DNA of 64,000 nucleotides from Oscillospiraceae bacterium. Lineage in GTDB: Bacteria; Bacillota_A; Clostridia; Oscillospirales; Oscillospiraceae. Below, in pieces: positions 33,266 to 39,833 of this stretch. The translations under genes and the position numbers were made by a program. Where the stretch lies: assembly GCA_017459865.1 (NCBI GenBank), contig JAFUCD010000010.1, positions 4,907-68,906 of the forward strand, read 5' to 3'. Every line of letters begins with the position of its first letter. Within the stretch, counting starts at the first letter, position 1. The notes beneath the pieces are model-generated. The model was not told the DNA's origin and did no database searches. It saw only the letters and a list, made by a program, of their open reading frames with translations.

Positions 33266-33472
33266 TTAGCTGAAAACAAGTTCCAACAACACAATTTCCT
33301 CTTCGGCCTGCCGGATACTGTTCATCAGCCCTACCCATTTCATCTGATCGGTGACTTTCAGTTCCTCCGTCATGCCCTCGGACTTTGCCATCTGCACTAT
33401 GAGTTGCTCTGTCCGGGAACGTGCCGTCTGCTCGATCTCCATAAGGTGTGCTGTCAGTCTGCCGCTGGTCAA
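33266..33472 (-). pseudogene. TnpV remnant (C-terminal fragment)
   Basis: About 68 residues match the C-terminal half of TnpV, a small protein of Tn4451/Tn4453-like and other Clostridial transposons (usually about 120 aa): SGRLTAHLMEIEQTAR, then MAKSEGMTEELK and MKWVGLMNSIRQAEEEIV. The conserved N-terminal half (PNPTYxxxGDY...) is missing, and the only start is a TTG without a good ribosome site. I read it as a decayed mobile-element scar between the two HipA-like modules. Confidence 0.75.
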
Positions 33473-33585
33473 AAGATTGGTATAACATAGATTTTTAGAT
33501 TGTATCTGTTCTTTGCTTTACATGTGCATTTCAGACTTCAACACTTCTTAGCCTGCGCTGAAAGGCTGTACCTCCGGAATCTGTA

Positions 33586-34398
33586 TCAAGGAGTGATAAA
33601 AATAGGATACCTTTTGTATTGCTCAAACAGTACATTCTCTACTCGAGTGAGAAATTGTGCAGGATAATAGTCCGAGAGCTCACGAAGGACATTTAAAAGA
33701 TCGTTTCTGCTTAGTTGCAGTCGGAGCTGTTGCCCATATAGCTGCTCTGCTGCGGAAACCTGCTCATTGAAATCCTCAGAAAATGGCTTCGCGCGAATGC
33801 GCGATATGCAGCTGTATATATCTTCAGTCAGCGGATAGTCGTTCATATCTGATAGAAGAGAGAGACCGTGGTCGAATAGCGGGCATAACCGAAATTCCTT
33901 CGTTTTCTCGTTGCGAAGAACGGCAAGGTTATTCGTATGACGATCTTCGTTCAGAAAAAATGCATCCAGCTCCAGTATCGCAGTGATATATGCTCCGACA
34001 TCTTTAAGCTTGGTCGTCTCTTCAATGAAACGAACTGTATAAGCGATTTTCTCCACTGGTTCCATTTGTGCAATATATGCTGCGAGTCCCTGGCCGTAAA
34101 ATGTGCGATGCAGACGCTCAAGTGGGATGAGCATTTCATCGGATGATTTGAAATTGTTGCTTGCACATCCGGTTTTCGTTCCGGAATCCGTAAGGATCTG
34201 TATAGGAGTGTACCGAACAAATTCTTTTATGTTGCTTAACTCCAGTACCCTGGATACAACAACTTCCGATAGCGCTTCGTATCCCATGTGATCAGCTTTA
34301 TACCACACATCTCCCAATCGCCACTTCGGTTGATCCCCTTTGGAAGTGTGGTTTTGGAGCGGCTCTTTTGAGAGTCCGCGTATATCAATAGTTTGCAT
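33586..34398 (-). CDS. HipA-like kinase, second module
   Basis: A 270-aa HipA-fold protein. Lys34 in VWYKAD is the ATP lysine, FFLNEDRHTNNLAVL the catalytic loop (Asp152, Arg153, His154, Asn156), and PLFDHGLS (Asp176) the metal-binding motif. It differs clearly from the neighbouring 296-aa kinase, so it is not a recent duplicate. Its first 14 nt overlap the upstream HTH gene, so the two are coupled. The likely role is toxin or signalling kinase; the target is unknown. Confidence 0.82.
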   Translation of the reverse strand: MQTIDIRGLSKEPLQNHTSKGDQPKWRLGDVWYKADHMGYEALSEVVVSRVLELSNIKEFVRYTPIQILTDSGTKTGCASNNFKSSDEMLIPLERLHRTFYGQGLAAYIAQMEPVEKIAYTVRFIEETTKLKDVGAYITAILELDAFFLNEDRHTNNLAVLRNEKTKEFRLCPLFDHGLSLLSDMNDYPLTEDIYSCISRIRAKPFSEDFNEQVSAAEQLYGQQLRLQLSRNDLLNVLRELSDYYPAQFLTRVENVLFEQYKRYPIFITP

Positions 34399-34981
34399 GC
34401 TTTTCGCCTCTCTTCTTATATCGAATCTTTAGCCAGAGCGCATCATCAGCTGTGCGCCCTTTTGTTTTCTCTACGATTTGCAATGGATCATAATCTGTCA
34501 GACCATAAGCACGCAATAATTCGTTTTTGTCTCCTCGCGTATCAGGGAAACAGCGATCGGCGAGAAACTGCTCAAAGTCATGCCAGGTAGGCTCGCTAAT
34601 AACGCCAAACGCCCGATGCAAATAATCGTCGGTCTGGTTTTGAATATAGATCTTTTGGTGAAGATAATCGACGTCAATCACAGTACAGGGATGTGTTTTG
34701 TACATAAGAATCATTCGCATTGTGCAGTCTTGAGGGATCGGCGGAGTCAGATATCGCCCAACGACTTGTCTGGATGTTCCAAAGCAATCCGCAATTTCCT
34801 GTACCGTCTTGCCTTCATCTCGGAACCTTCGCATTTTAGCTACCTCTTTTTCCGAAAACTTTTTCTTCCTTCCGGCGTTTCTTGGATTCTTTTTTTCTAC
34901 AAGCTGTGCGATCTTCCGCAGTTCATGCTCGTTATCAGTTCCAAACAATTCTATACAAAGCTGCCGATAATCTGTTTTCAT
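34385..34981 (-). CDS. HTH protein paired with the HipA-like kinase
   Basis: A 198-aa protein with a resolvase-like HTH (about 35-78): GRKKKFSEKEVAKMRRFRDE, then GKTVQEIADCFGTSRQVVGR. The C-terminal ~120 residues show YIQNQTDDYLHRAFGV and a long acidic/aromatic region without a family I can name. It overlaps the kinase by 14 nt and is the probable regulator or antitoxin. A consensus promoter with a 7-bp dyad at the transcription start lies upstream, suggesting autoregulation. Confidence 0.78.
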   Translation of the reverse strand: MKTDYRQLCIELFGTDNEHELRKIAQLVEKKNPRNAGRKKKFSEKEVAKMRRFRDEGKTVQEIADCFGTSRQVVGRYLTPPIPQDCTMRMILMYKTHPCTVIDVDYLHQKIYIQNQTDDYLHRAFGVISEPTWHDFEQFLADRCFPDTRGDKNELLRAYGLTDYDPLQIVEKTKGRTADDALWLKIRYKKRGEKHANY

Positions 34982-35007
34982 GACGAATCACCTCGCATTT
35001 TGGAAAA

Positions 35008-35058
35008 GCAACTATTTTAATTTAGTTGCATTATATCATCAATACCAGAAGGCGTCAA
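35008..35058 (-). promoter_or_regulatory. Promoter and operator of the second HipA-like module
   Basis: Minus strand: -35 TTGACG (35053-35058), 17-bp spacer, -10 TATAAT (35030-35035). Immediately downstream GCAACTA/TAGTTGC (35008-35014 and 35023-35029, 8-nt gap) covers the start point, an ideal repressor site. Confidence 0.7.
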
Positions 35059-35096
35059 GTCGTATGGTGACTATTACACAGTTGCGTCAATACTTT

Positions 35097-35131
35097 GGGG
35101 CATCTCCGTCTAATAAAGGTGAAGATGCCCC
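35097..35131. terminator. Hairpin upstream of the second HipA-like module
   Basis: GGGGCATCT (35097-35105) pairs with AGATGCCCC (35123-35131). On the minus strand it lies 25 nt after the 58-aa gene and probably ends that transcript; the following sequence is not T-rich. Confidence 0.5.
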
Positions 35132-35155
35132 GCAATCATTTTCTGATCCGTGTGC

Positions 35156-35332
35156 TTACGAAATCTTTTCTTTCTCTGCCGGATAAGCAGGGAAGACCGC
35201 TGCAGTTCCTGCAATGGCTTTTCGGCCTGCGCGGATAACGCGCTCGCGGATGAGTTCGGACGCCGGCTTCGTTCCGACGAAGGTGCGCTCGACGCGATAG
35301 AGCCCGCGGCCAAGCTTGTATTCTTTCACCAT
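35156..35332 (-). CDS. Small 58-aa protein, possibly transposon-associated
   Basis: Too short for routine gene calling but with AAGGAGG 7 nt before its ATG. The protein starts MVKEYKLGRGLYRVERTFVG and continues with an ELIRERVIRAGRKAI helix. The pattern of a short Gly-turn and YxV strand followed by a helix recalls the small TnpW-type proteins of Clostridial transposons, which would fit the TnpV scar nearby, but I cannot confirm homology. It overlaps the out-of-frame tail of the broken spore-protein gene. Confidence 0.5.
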   Translation of the reverse strand: MVKEYKLGRGLYRVERTFVGTKPASELIRERVIRAGRKAIAGTAAVFPAYPAEKEKIS

Positions 35333-35477
35333 GTTGGTGCCTCCTTCTTAAGAAATGTACATAAAACCGAGCAGGGAAGTGATTCCCGTCGATTGAGCGG
35401 TATAGACGATAAAAAGTCCTGCAGAAACAAGTCGGAAGTCGTTTTAAATGGTAATATGTGTAAAATTTTGTTGTAGT

Positions 35478-35570
35478 GGGTACACCATCCTCGGAAGCGG
35501 CCTCCATCTTGAAACGGTTCATCGCCTCGCGAGCATTGGGGTTCACGAGATTGTTGCTGGACTTCGCCAT
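35478..35570 (-). pseudogene. Alpha/beta small acid-soluble spore protein, frameshifted remnant
   Basis: The first 31 codons read as an alpha/beta SASP N-terminus: MAKSSNNLVNPNAREAMNRF followed by KMEAASEDGVP, with AAAGGAGTG upstream. After GVP, where the family continues into a DNA-binding GYNGxLTSxxxGxxGG segment, the frame runs into unrelated low-complexity Arg-rich sequence to 35136. The next bases (ACTACAACAAA) would encode Tyr-Asn-Lys in another frame, consistent with a small deletion. SASPs protect spore DNA, so the gene marks a spore-forming lineage. Confidence 0.65.
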
Positions 35571-35882
35571 CTTGTTTCACTCCTTTTCCTATTCGGGATC
35601 ACTCCCGGTCATATTGTGTGCAGATCTGCGTGAAAGATACGGAAAAAACGATTTGTTTGTAACTTTCCGTTTCATCACGTCTTCTCTGCGTCGAAAACAG
35701 TTTGTGCAGGATCCATTTCGTTTACACATGAAATATCAACCAATCGCGACTTTCTCTATCTTGTTAAATGAATATTTTAAATCGACAAACATGAAAATTC
35801 CGTATTGAATCTATGAACCATTTTCTGTATCATAAGATTGCGGTTCAGGCAAAATGCATCTACAAAAAGGAGAGAAAAATTT
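35571..35882. other. 312-bp A/T-rich intergenic region
   Basis: No convincing gene. It holds the SASP ribosome site at its left end and, before the flavodoxin gene, only weak promoter-like hexamers (TCGACA at 35782 with TTGAAT 17 bp on). The boundary may mark the edge of the accessory island. Confidence 0.4.
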
Positions 35883-36518
35883 ATGAAAGTAATTCTTGTC
35901 AACGGCAGTCCGAATGAGCATGGATGTACGGATGCTGCTCTGCAGGAGGTTGCGGCTGTGCTGCGGGCAGAGGGCGTGGAAACTTCGTTTTTCTGGATCG
36001 GAAAACAGCCGATCCGCGGCTGTGTCGCCTGCGGCGGCTGCTCGAAGCTTGGGAAATGTGTTTTTGATGATGTGGTAAACGAATTTGTTGCGCTTGCGCA
36101 TGAGGCGGATGGCTTTGTGTTTGGGGCTCCGGTGCATTTTGCGGGTATTGCTGGTTCGATGAAATGTTTTATGGACAGAGCTTTCTTTTCCGCGCCTCGC
36201 AGCGGAGAAAGCCCGTTCCTTTTAAAGCCCGGCGCCGCCATTGTTTCCGCTCGTCGCGCCGGAACTACGGCAGCGCTGGATCAAATGAACAAATATCTGC
36301 TTTACAGTCAGATGCTCGTGCCCGGTTCTCGGTATTGGAATATGGTGCACGGATCGACTGCCGAGGATGTGCAGCAGGATCAGGAGGGTCTGCAGATCAT
36401 GCGTGTGCTGGGGCGGAATCTGGCCTGGCTGTTAAAGCTCATGTCTGCGGGAGCGTCAGCCGGAATCCCGCTTCCGGAGCAGGAGGCGGAAAGGCTCGCG
36501 ACGAACTTTATCCGCTGA
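35883..36518 (+). CDS. Flavodoxin family iron-sulfur flavoprotein-like reductase
   Basis: A 211-aa flavodoxin-fold protein. It opens MKVILVNGSPNEHGCT (FMN phosphate loop), followed by RGCVACGGCSKLGKCVF, the compact cysteine motif of archaeal-type iron-sulfur flavoproteins. GAPVHFAGIAGSMKCFMDR is the flavin-side loop. AAAAGGAG lies about 9 nt upstream of the ATG. Convergent with the TetR gene, it stands alone. It is distinct from the two flavodoxin-like genes at the left edge. Likely NAD(P)H:flavin or quinone reductase; substrate unknown. Confidence 0.87.
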   Translation: MKVILVNGSPNEHGCTDAALQEVAAVLRAEGVETSFFWIGKQPIRGCVACGGCSKLGKCVFDDVVNEFVALAHEADGFVFGAPVHFAGIAGSMKCFMDRAFFSAPRSGESPFLLKPGAAIVSARRAGTTAALDQMNKYLLYSQMLVPGSRYWNMVHGSTAEDVQQDQEGLQIMRVLGRNLAWLLKLMSAGASAGIPLPEQEAERLATNFIR

Positions 36519-36546
36519 CCGGAGCGTCTGATATTGTGATAATATA

Positions 36547-36580
36547 ACACGCAGACATACCTTCCGGTTTGTCTGCGTGT
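36547..36580. terminator. Bidirectional terminator
   Basis: ACACGCAGACA (36547-36557) and TGTCTGCGTGT (36570-36580) are perfect 11-bp arms between the convergent flavodoxin and TetR genes; the minus-strand side is followed by TATATTAT. Confidence 0.7.
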
Positions 36581-36592
36581 GATTATGGAGAT

Positions 36593-37162
36593 TTATTGCT
36601 GCGACCTGTATCCTTTCGATTTCTCAAAGGAACGAAGAATGGCGTCTGCGGTTGCCTGCGTAATGGATTTGCTGAGCTTTTCAAATTCTTCCCATGACAT
36701 GGGATCTTTTTTGCGGAGCCACCAAATATAAGCGTCAAAGAACATATATACATATCGTCTGATAACGAAGCGGGCGGTCTCGGTGTCCGGAAAAATGTCT
36801 CCGAAATCCGTCATGATCAGTGGGAAAAGCTTTTCAAAGCAGAAGGAGCGAAAGGAATTTTGACCGGAATAAATAAATGCGCTGGAGTAAAATTCCGGAT
36901 CTGCGCGCAGCGATCGCAGGATGTCGGGGTAGTATTCCCAGATAGATTTTTCGGGACGAACTTCGACAAAGCGACAGAAGTCATAGTCATAGATCCATTC
37001 CAGCAGGTCGTATTTGTCCTTAAAGTACCGGTAAAAGCTGCGGCGGCTGACGCCGGAGTGCTCGAGGATCTGATCGATCGTGATCTTCTCGATCGGATTG
37101 GTGCGCAGGAGCAGCTTCATCGCGCCGGCGATCGCAAGTCGGTTTTTTTCAGATTCCGTCAT
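36593..37162 (-). CDS. TetR/AcrR family regulator
   Basis: A 189-aa TetR regulator. The N-terminal HTH reads ITIDQILEHSGVSRRSFYRY followed by FKDKYDLLEWIY, and the C-terminal ligand-binding region is aromatic-rich (YVYMFFDAYIWWLRKKD). It is close to the DhaS-like TetR subgroup common in Clostridia. It diverges from the molybdoenzyme operon with 339 bp between, so it may regulate that operon in addition to the riboswitch; a direct operator is not obvious. Confidence 0.87.
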   Translation of the reverse strand: MTESEKNRLAIAGAMKLLLRTNPIEKITIDQILEHSGVSRRSFYRYFKDKYDLLEWIYDYDFCRFVEVRPEKSIWEYYPDILRSLRADPEFYSSAFIYSGQNSFRSFCFEKLFPLIMTDFGDIFPDTETARFVIRRYVYMFFDAYIWWLRKKDPMSWEEFEKLSKSITQATADAILRSFEKSKGYRSQQ

Positions 37163-37297
37163 CCGGATCTCCTCCTTCCAAGACTTTCTGCCTCTATCCT
37201 ATCCGATAGATCGGAAAAAGTCAAAAGTGACTTGCCCTGTTTTTGAAAAATATGACACAATTTTAAAAAATGTGCCAGTTGATAGAGGATTAACAGG

Positions 37298-37326
37298 TTG
37301 AATTAGACCTGCTCGTCTGTTAAACT
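37298..37326 (+). promoter_or_regulatory. Promoter of the molybdoenzyme operon
   Basis: TTGAAT (37298-37303), 17-bp spacer, TAAACT (37321-37326). The start would fall near 37333, just before the riboswitch. Confidence 0.5.
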
Positions 37327-37364
37327 AATTATATTGATACACAAAAGATAATCCCATACGCCAT

Positions 37365-37476
37365 GGACCTCGAGCCTGCGGCAGCCTAAACCGGATCGGC
37401 ATGGCGGCAGGCCGTGTGCAAATGCACACCGGGGCGCGTCCGGAAACGGGCTCGCCTTCCTTACGAAAAGAGCTCC
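37365..37476 (+). promoter_or_regulatory. Molybdenum cofactor (Moco) riboswitch, with P3-like hairpin
   Basis: The fold fits the Moco RNA motif. A closing helix forms from GGACCTC (37365-37371) and GAGCTCC (37470-37476), with one C-C mismatch. A helix GCCTGC/GCAGGC (37374-37379/37407-37412) encloses a tetraloop-receptor CCTAAA (37385-37390)/CATGG (37400-37404), capped by a CCG-GAT-CGG stem-loop. An extra hairpin GTGTGC/GCACAC (37414-37429) follows, then a helix capped by GAAA (37443-37446). The same receptor and tetraloop recur at 41272. It lies upstream of a molybdoenzyme. CTCC in the closing helix could pair with the Shine-Dalgarno GGAG when unbound, so binding may switch translation on. 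Confidence 0.8.
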
Positions 37477-37501
37477 GAATCACACAAAAGGAGGATCTTC
37501 T

Positions 37502-39820
37502 ATGGGCGAATGGAAAAAAACGCAATGTACCATCTGCGGCGTGAGCTGCGGGCTTGAGGTGGAGGTTGAGGACAACAAGGTCATCTCCTGCCGTCCCGAT
37601 CCGGACAGTCCGCGCAGCCACGGCTACGCCTGCCGTAAGGGCCGCAACAGCAAGTTCCTGGTGGAGTCGCCTGACCGACTGGACTACCCGATGAAAAAAG
37701 TGGACGGCACGTTCGTCCGCATCAGCTGGGACCAGGCGATCAGCGAGATCGCGCAGAAGCTGCGCGCCATTGTCGATGAGCACGGCCCGCGCGCCGTGTG
37801 TGGCATCGGAGGCGCTTCCGGCGGCGACCAGAGCGAGCTCATATTCCTCAAGGCGCTCATCAACGGTCTCGGCAGCCAGTACATCTTTAACCCCATCGGC
37901 TTTGAATTTATGGGCAACTGGTGGAGCCACGGCAAGATCTTCGGCGATCAGGTCTGCTTTACCGAGCCGGACGACTGCGGTCCCGATGTGATGATCCTTT
38001 GGGGCTCGAACTCCTTTGTGACGCACCAGATGGGCGACGCGCGCAAGAATCTGCGTGAGTGCTCGGAGGACCCGAACCGCCTGCTGATCGTGGTCGACCC
38101 GCGCATGTCGGAATCCGCCCGTCTGGCGGACATCCACGTCGCGAACCGCCCCGGCACCGACGCGCTGATGATGAAGGGTCTTATCGCACTCATTCTGCGC
38201 AAAGGTTGGGAGAACAAGGAATACTGCAAAAAGCATGTAAAGGATCTGGATAAGGTCCGCCCCTGGTTCACGATGACGAACATTGAAGAATGCTTCCGCG
38301 TGGCGGGCGTTACCTATGACGAGATGGAAAAGCTCGCGAAGATCCTCACGACCCGCAAGTGGGGCGTTCACCAGGATCTCGGCCTGTTCTGCGGCCGTCA
38401 CAGCACGCTCAACAGCTATCTGATGTTGATGCTGGAGGTCATTTGCGGCGTGGCGCTCGTTCCGGGCGCGTGCATCGTCCACGAGCCGTGGGCGACCCGC
38501 GGCGAGATGATCCGTGAGGACACCGACCCCAAGGTTTGGCGCACGCCGGTGACGAACCGCTTCCCGGTGCTGGAGGCGTTTCCCTCCTGCGTGATGCCGG
38601 TGGAGATGCTCTCCGACCGCCCTGACCGCATCCGCGCCGCGGTGCGCATGCTGGGCTCCCCGATGCGCTCCTATCCGGACGCAAACCTCGTAAAGAAGGC
38701 GTTCGAGAATCTGGAGCTGCTGGTCGTCGCGGACATCGCATGGACGGAGGATTGCGAGCTCGCGGATTATGTCCTGCCCGCCAAGAGCCATTTTGAACGC
38801 TGGGAGTTCAATGCCTTCCAGATGAATTTCCCCGAGTGCGTGTGCGCGGTTCGCCCGCCGGTGCTGGAAAAGCAGGTCGGTGAGCGTCGCGATATGTGCG
38901 AGGTCATGCTGGACATCTCCAAGGCCTGCGGTGCGCTGCCGAAGCTGCCGAAGTGGCTGTATGCCGCCGGTGAAAAGGCCGCGCGGACCGGCGATCGTCT
39001 GCCGTATCTCTTCGCGCTGCTTGCCTATCTCGGCGGCACGGGCATGAAGTATTATGCCATCCGTACCGCTGTACTCGGCGAGACGCTCGGCAGGGCGATG
39101 GGCTCCGCCACGAAGGGCGTGGCGTGGGGCGCGCTGATGACGTCTCCGATGGCGCCCGGGCTCTCCGCCAAAGCAAACAACCCGAAGCTCGGCTTCCACC
39201 CGATCATGGAAAAGACGCCGGGGCTGGATAACTTCTGCGCGCTGGACGCCGCCTTTGAGCAGGTGCTGAAGCACCCCGAGGGCGCCGTAGTCGGCATCGG
39301 GGATCATGATAAGCCGGACGAATATCTCAAGCAGCACGTCAAATTCCGTGACCACAAGATCCGCCTTTGTTGCAAGGAGGTCGACGAGGCGCTGCGTATC
39401 CTCACGCCCGAAAGCGAGGAGGCCGCCATCGCTCCGACGGCGGAGTTCCCGTTCGTCATGTCCTCCGGTCGTCACACCGAGGACGGCCTGAACGGCATGA
39501 CGCGCTACATGAAGGACATGAACCGGCACCACAAGAGCATGTACACCTTCCTGATGAACCCTGCTGATATGGCTGAGCAGGGCTTCAGCGACGGACAGAT
39601 GGTGCGCGTCACGACCAAGGCGGGCTCGGCAGAGATCCCCGTGGAGGCGAGCTATCAGGTGAATGTCGGTTACGCGATGTTCCCGCACCACTATGGTCTC
39701 AAGTATCAGGGCGAGACCGAGGGTGAGAGCGGCAACACGCTCACCGCATGGGACAACATGGACGAGATCACCGGCAACCCGTGCGTACGCTTCGTACCCT
39801 GCCGGATCGAAGCGGTTTGA
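37502..39820 (+). CDS. Molybdopterin (bis-MGD) oxidoreductase, FdhF-like, Ser in place of Sec/Cys
   Basis: A 772-aa enzyme of the DMSO reductase/formate dehydrogenase superfamily. Cys9, 12, 16 and 44 bind a 4Fe-4S cluster, and Lys46 matches the electron-transfer lysine of E. coli FdhF. MILWGSNSFVTHQM, VVDPRMSESARLADIH and the C-terminal MGD region (SSGRHTEDGLNGMTRYMKDM) are intact. The FdhF Sec140-His pair aligns with Ser142-His143 in WWSHGK, and no in-frame UGA exists. Classical formate dehydrogenase activity is therefore doubtful, and the substrate is open. No Tat signal, so cytoplasmic. It is followed after 13 nt by its Fe-S partner. Confidence 0.88.
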   Translation: MGEWKKTQCTICGVSCGLEVEVEDNKVISCRPDPDSPRSHGYACRKGRNSKFLVESPDRLDYPMKKVDGTFVRISWDQAISEIAQKLRAIVDEHGPRAVCGIGGASGGDQSELIFLKALINGLGSQYIFNPIGFEFMGNWWSHGKIFGDQVCFTEPDDCGPDVMILWGSNSFVTHQMGDARKNLRECSEDPNRLLIVVDPRMSESARLADIHVANRPGTDALMMKGLIALILRKGWENKEYCKKHVKDLDKVRPWFTMTNIEECFRVAGVTYDEMEKLAKILTTRKWGVHQDLGLFCGRHSTLNSYLMLMLEVICGVALVPGACIVHEPWATRGEMIREDTDPKVWRTPVTNRFPVLEAFPSCVMPVEMLSDRPDRIRAAVRMLGSPMRSYPDANLVKKAFENLELLVVADIAWTEDCELADYVLPAKSHFERWEFNAFQMNFPECVCAVRPPVLEKQVGERRDMCEVMLDISKACGALPKLPKWLYAAGEKAARTGDRLPYLFALLAYLGGTGMKYYAIRTAVLGETLGRAMGSATKGVAWGALMTSPMAPGLSAKANNPKLGFHPIMEKTPGLDNFCALDAAFEQVLKHPEGAVVGIGDHDKPDEYLKQHVKFRDHKIRLCCKEVDEALRILTPESEEAAIAPTAEFPFVMSSGRHTEDGLNGMTRYMKDMNRHHKSMYTFLMNPADMAEQGFSDGQMVRVTTKAGSAEIPVEASYQVNVGYAMFPHHYGLKYQGETEGESGNTLTAWDNMDEITGNPCVRFVPCRIEAV

Positions 39821-39833
39821 GGAGGTGCAGATC

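Noticed and set aside
35156..35332. Firm TnpW assignment for the 58-aa protein
   Set aside because: Only a loose pattern resemblance; kept as an unidentified small protein.
37502..39820. Formate dehydrogenase (fdhF) call
   Set aside because: No Cys or in-frame UGA (Sec) at the metal-ligand position; Ser142 instead, so formate oxidation is not supported.
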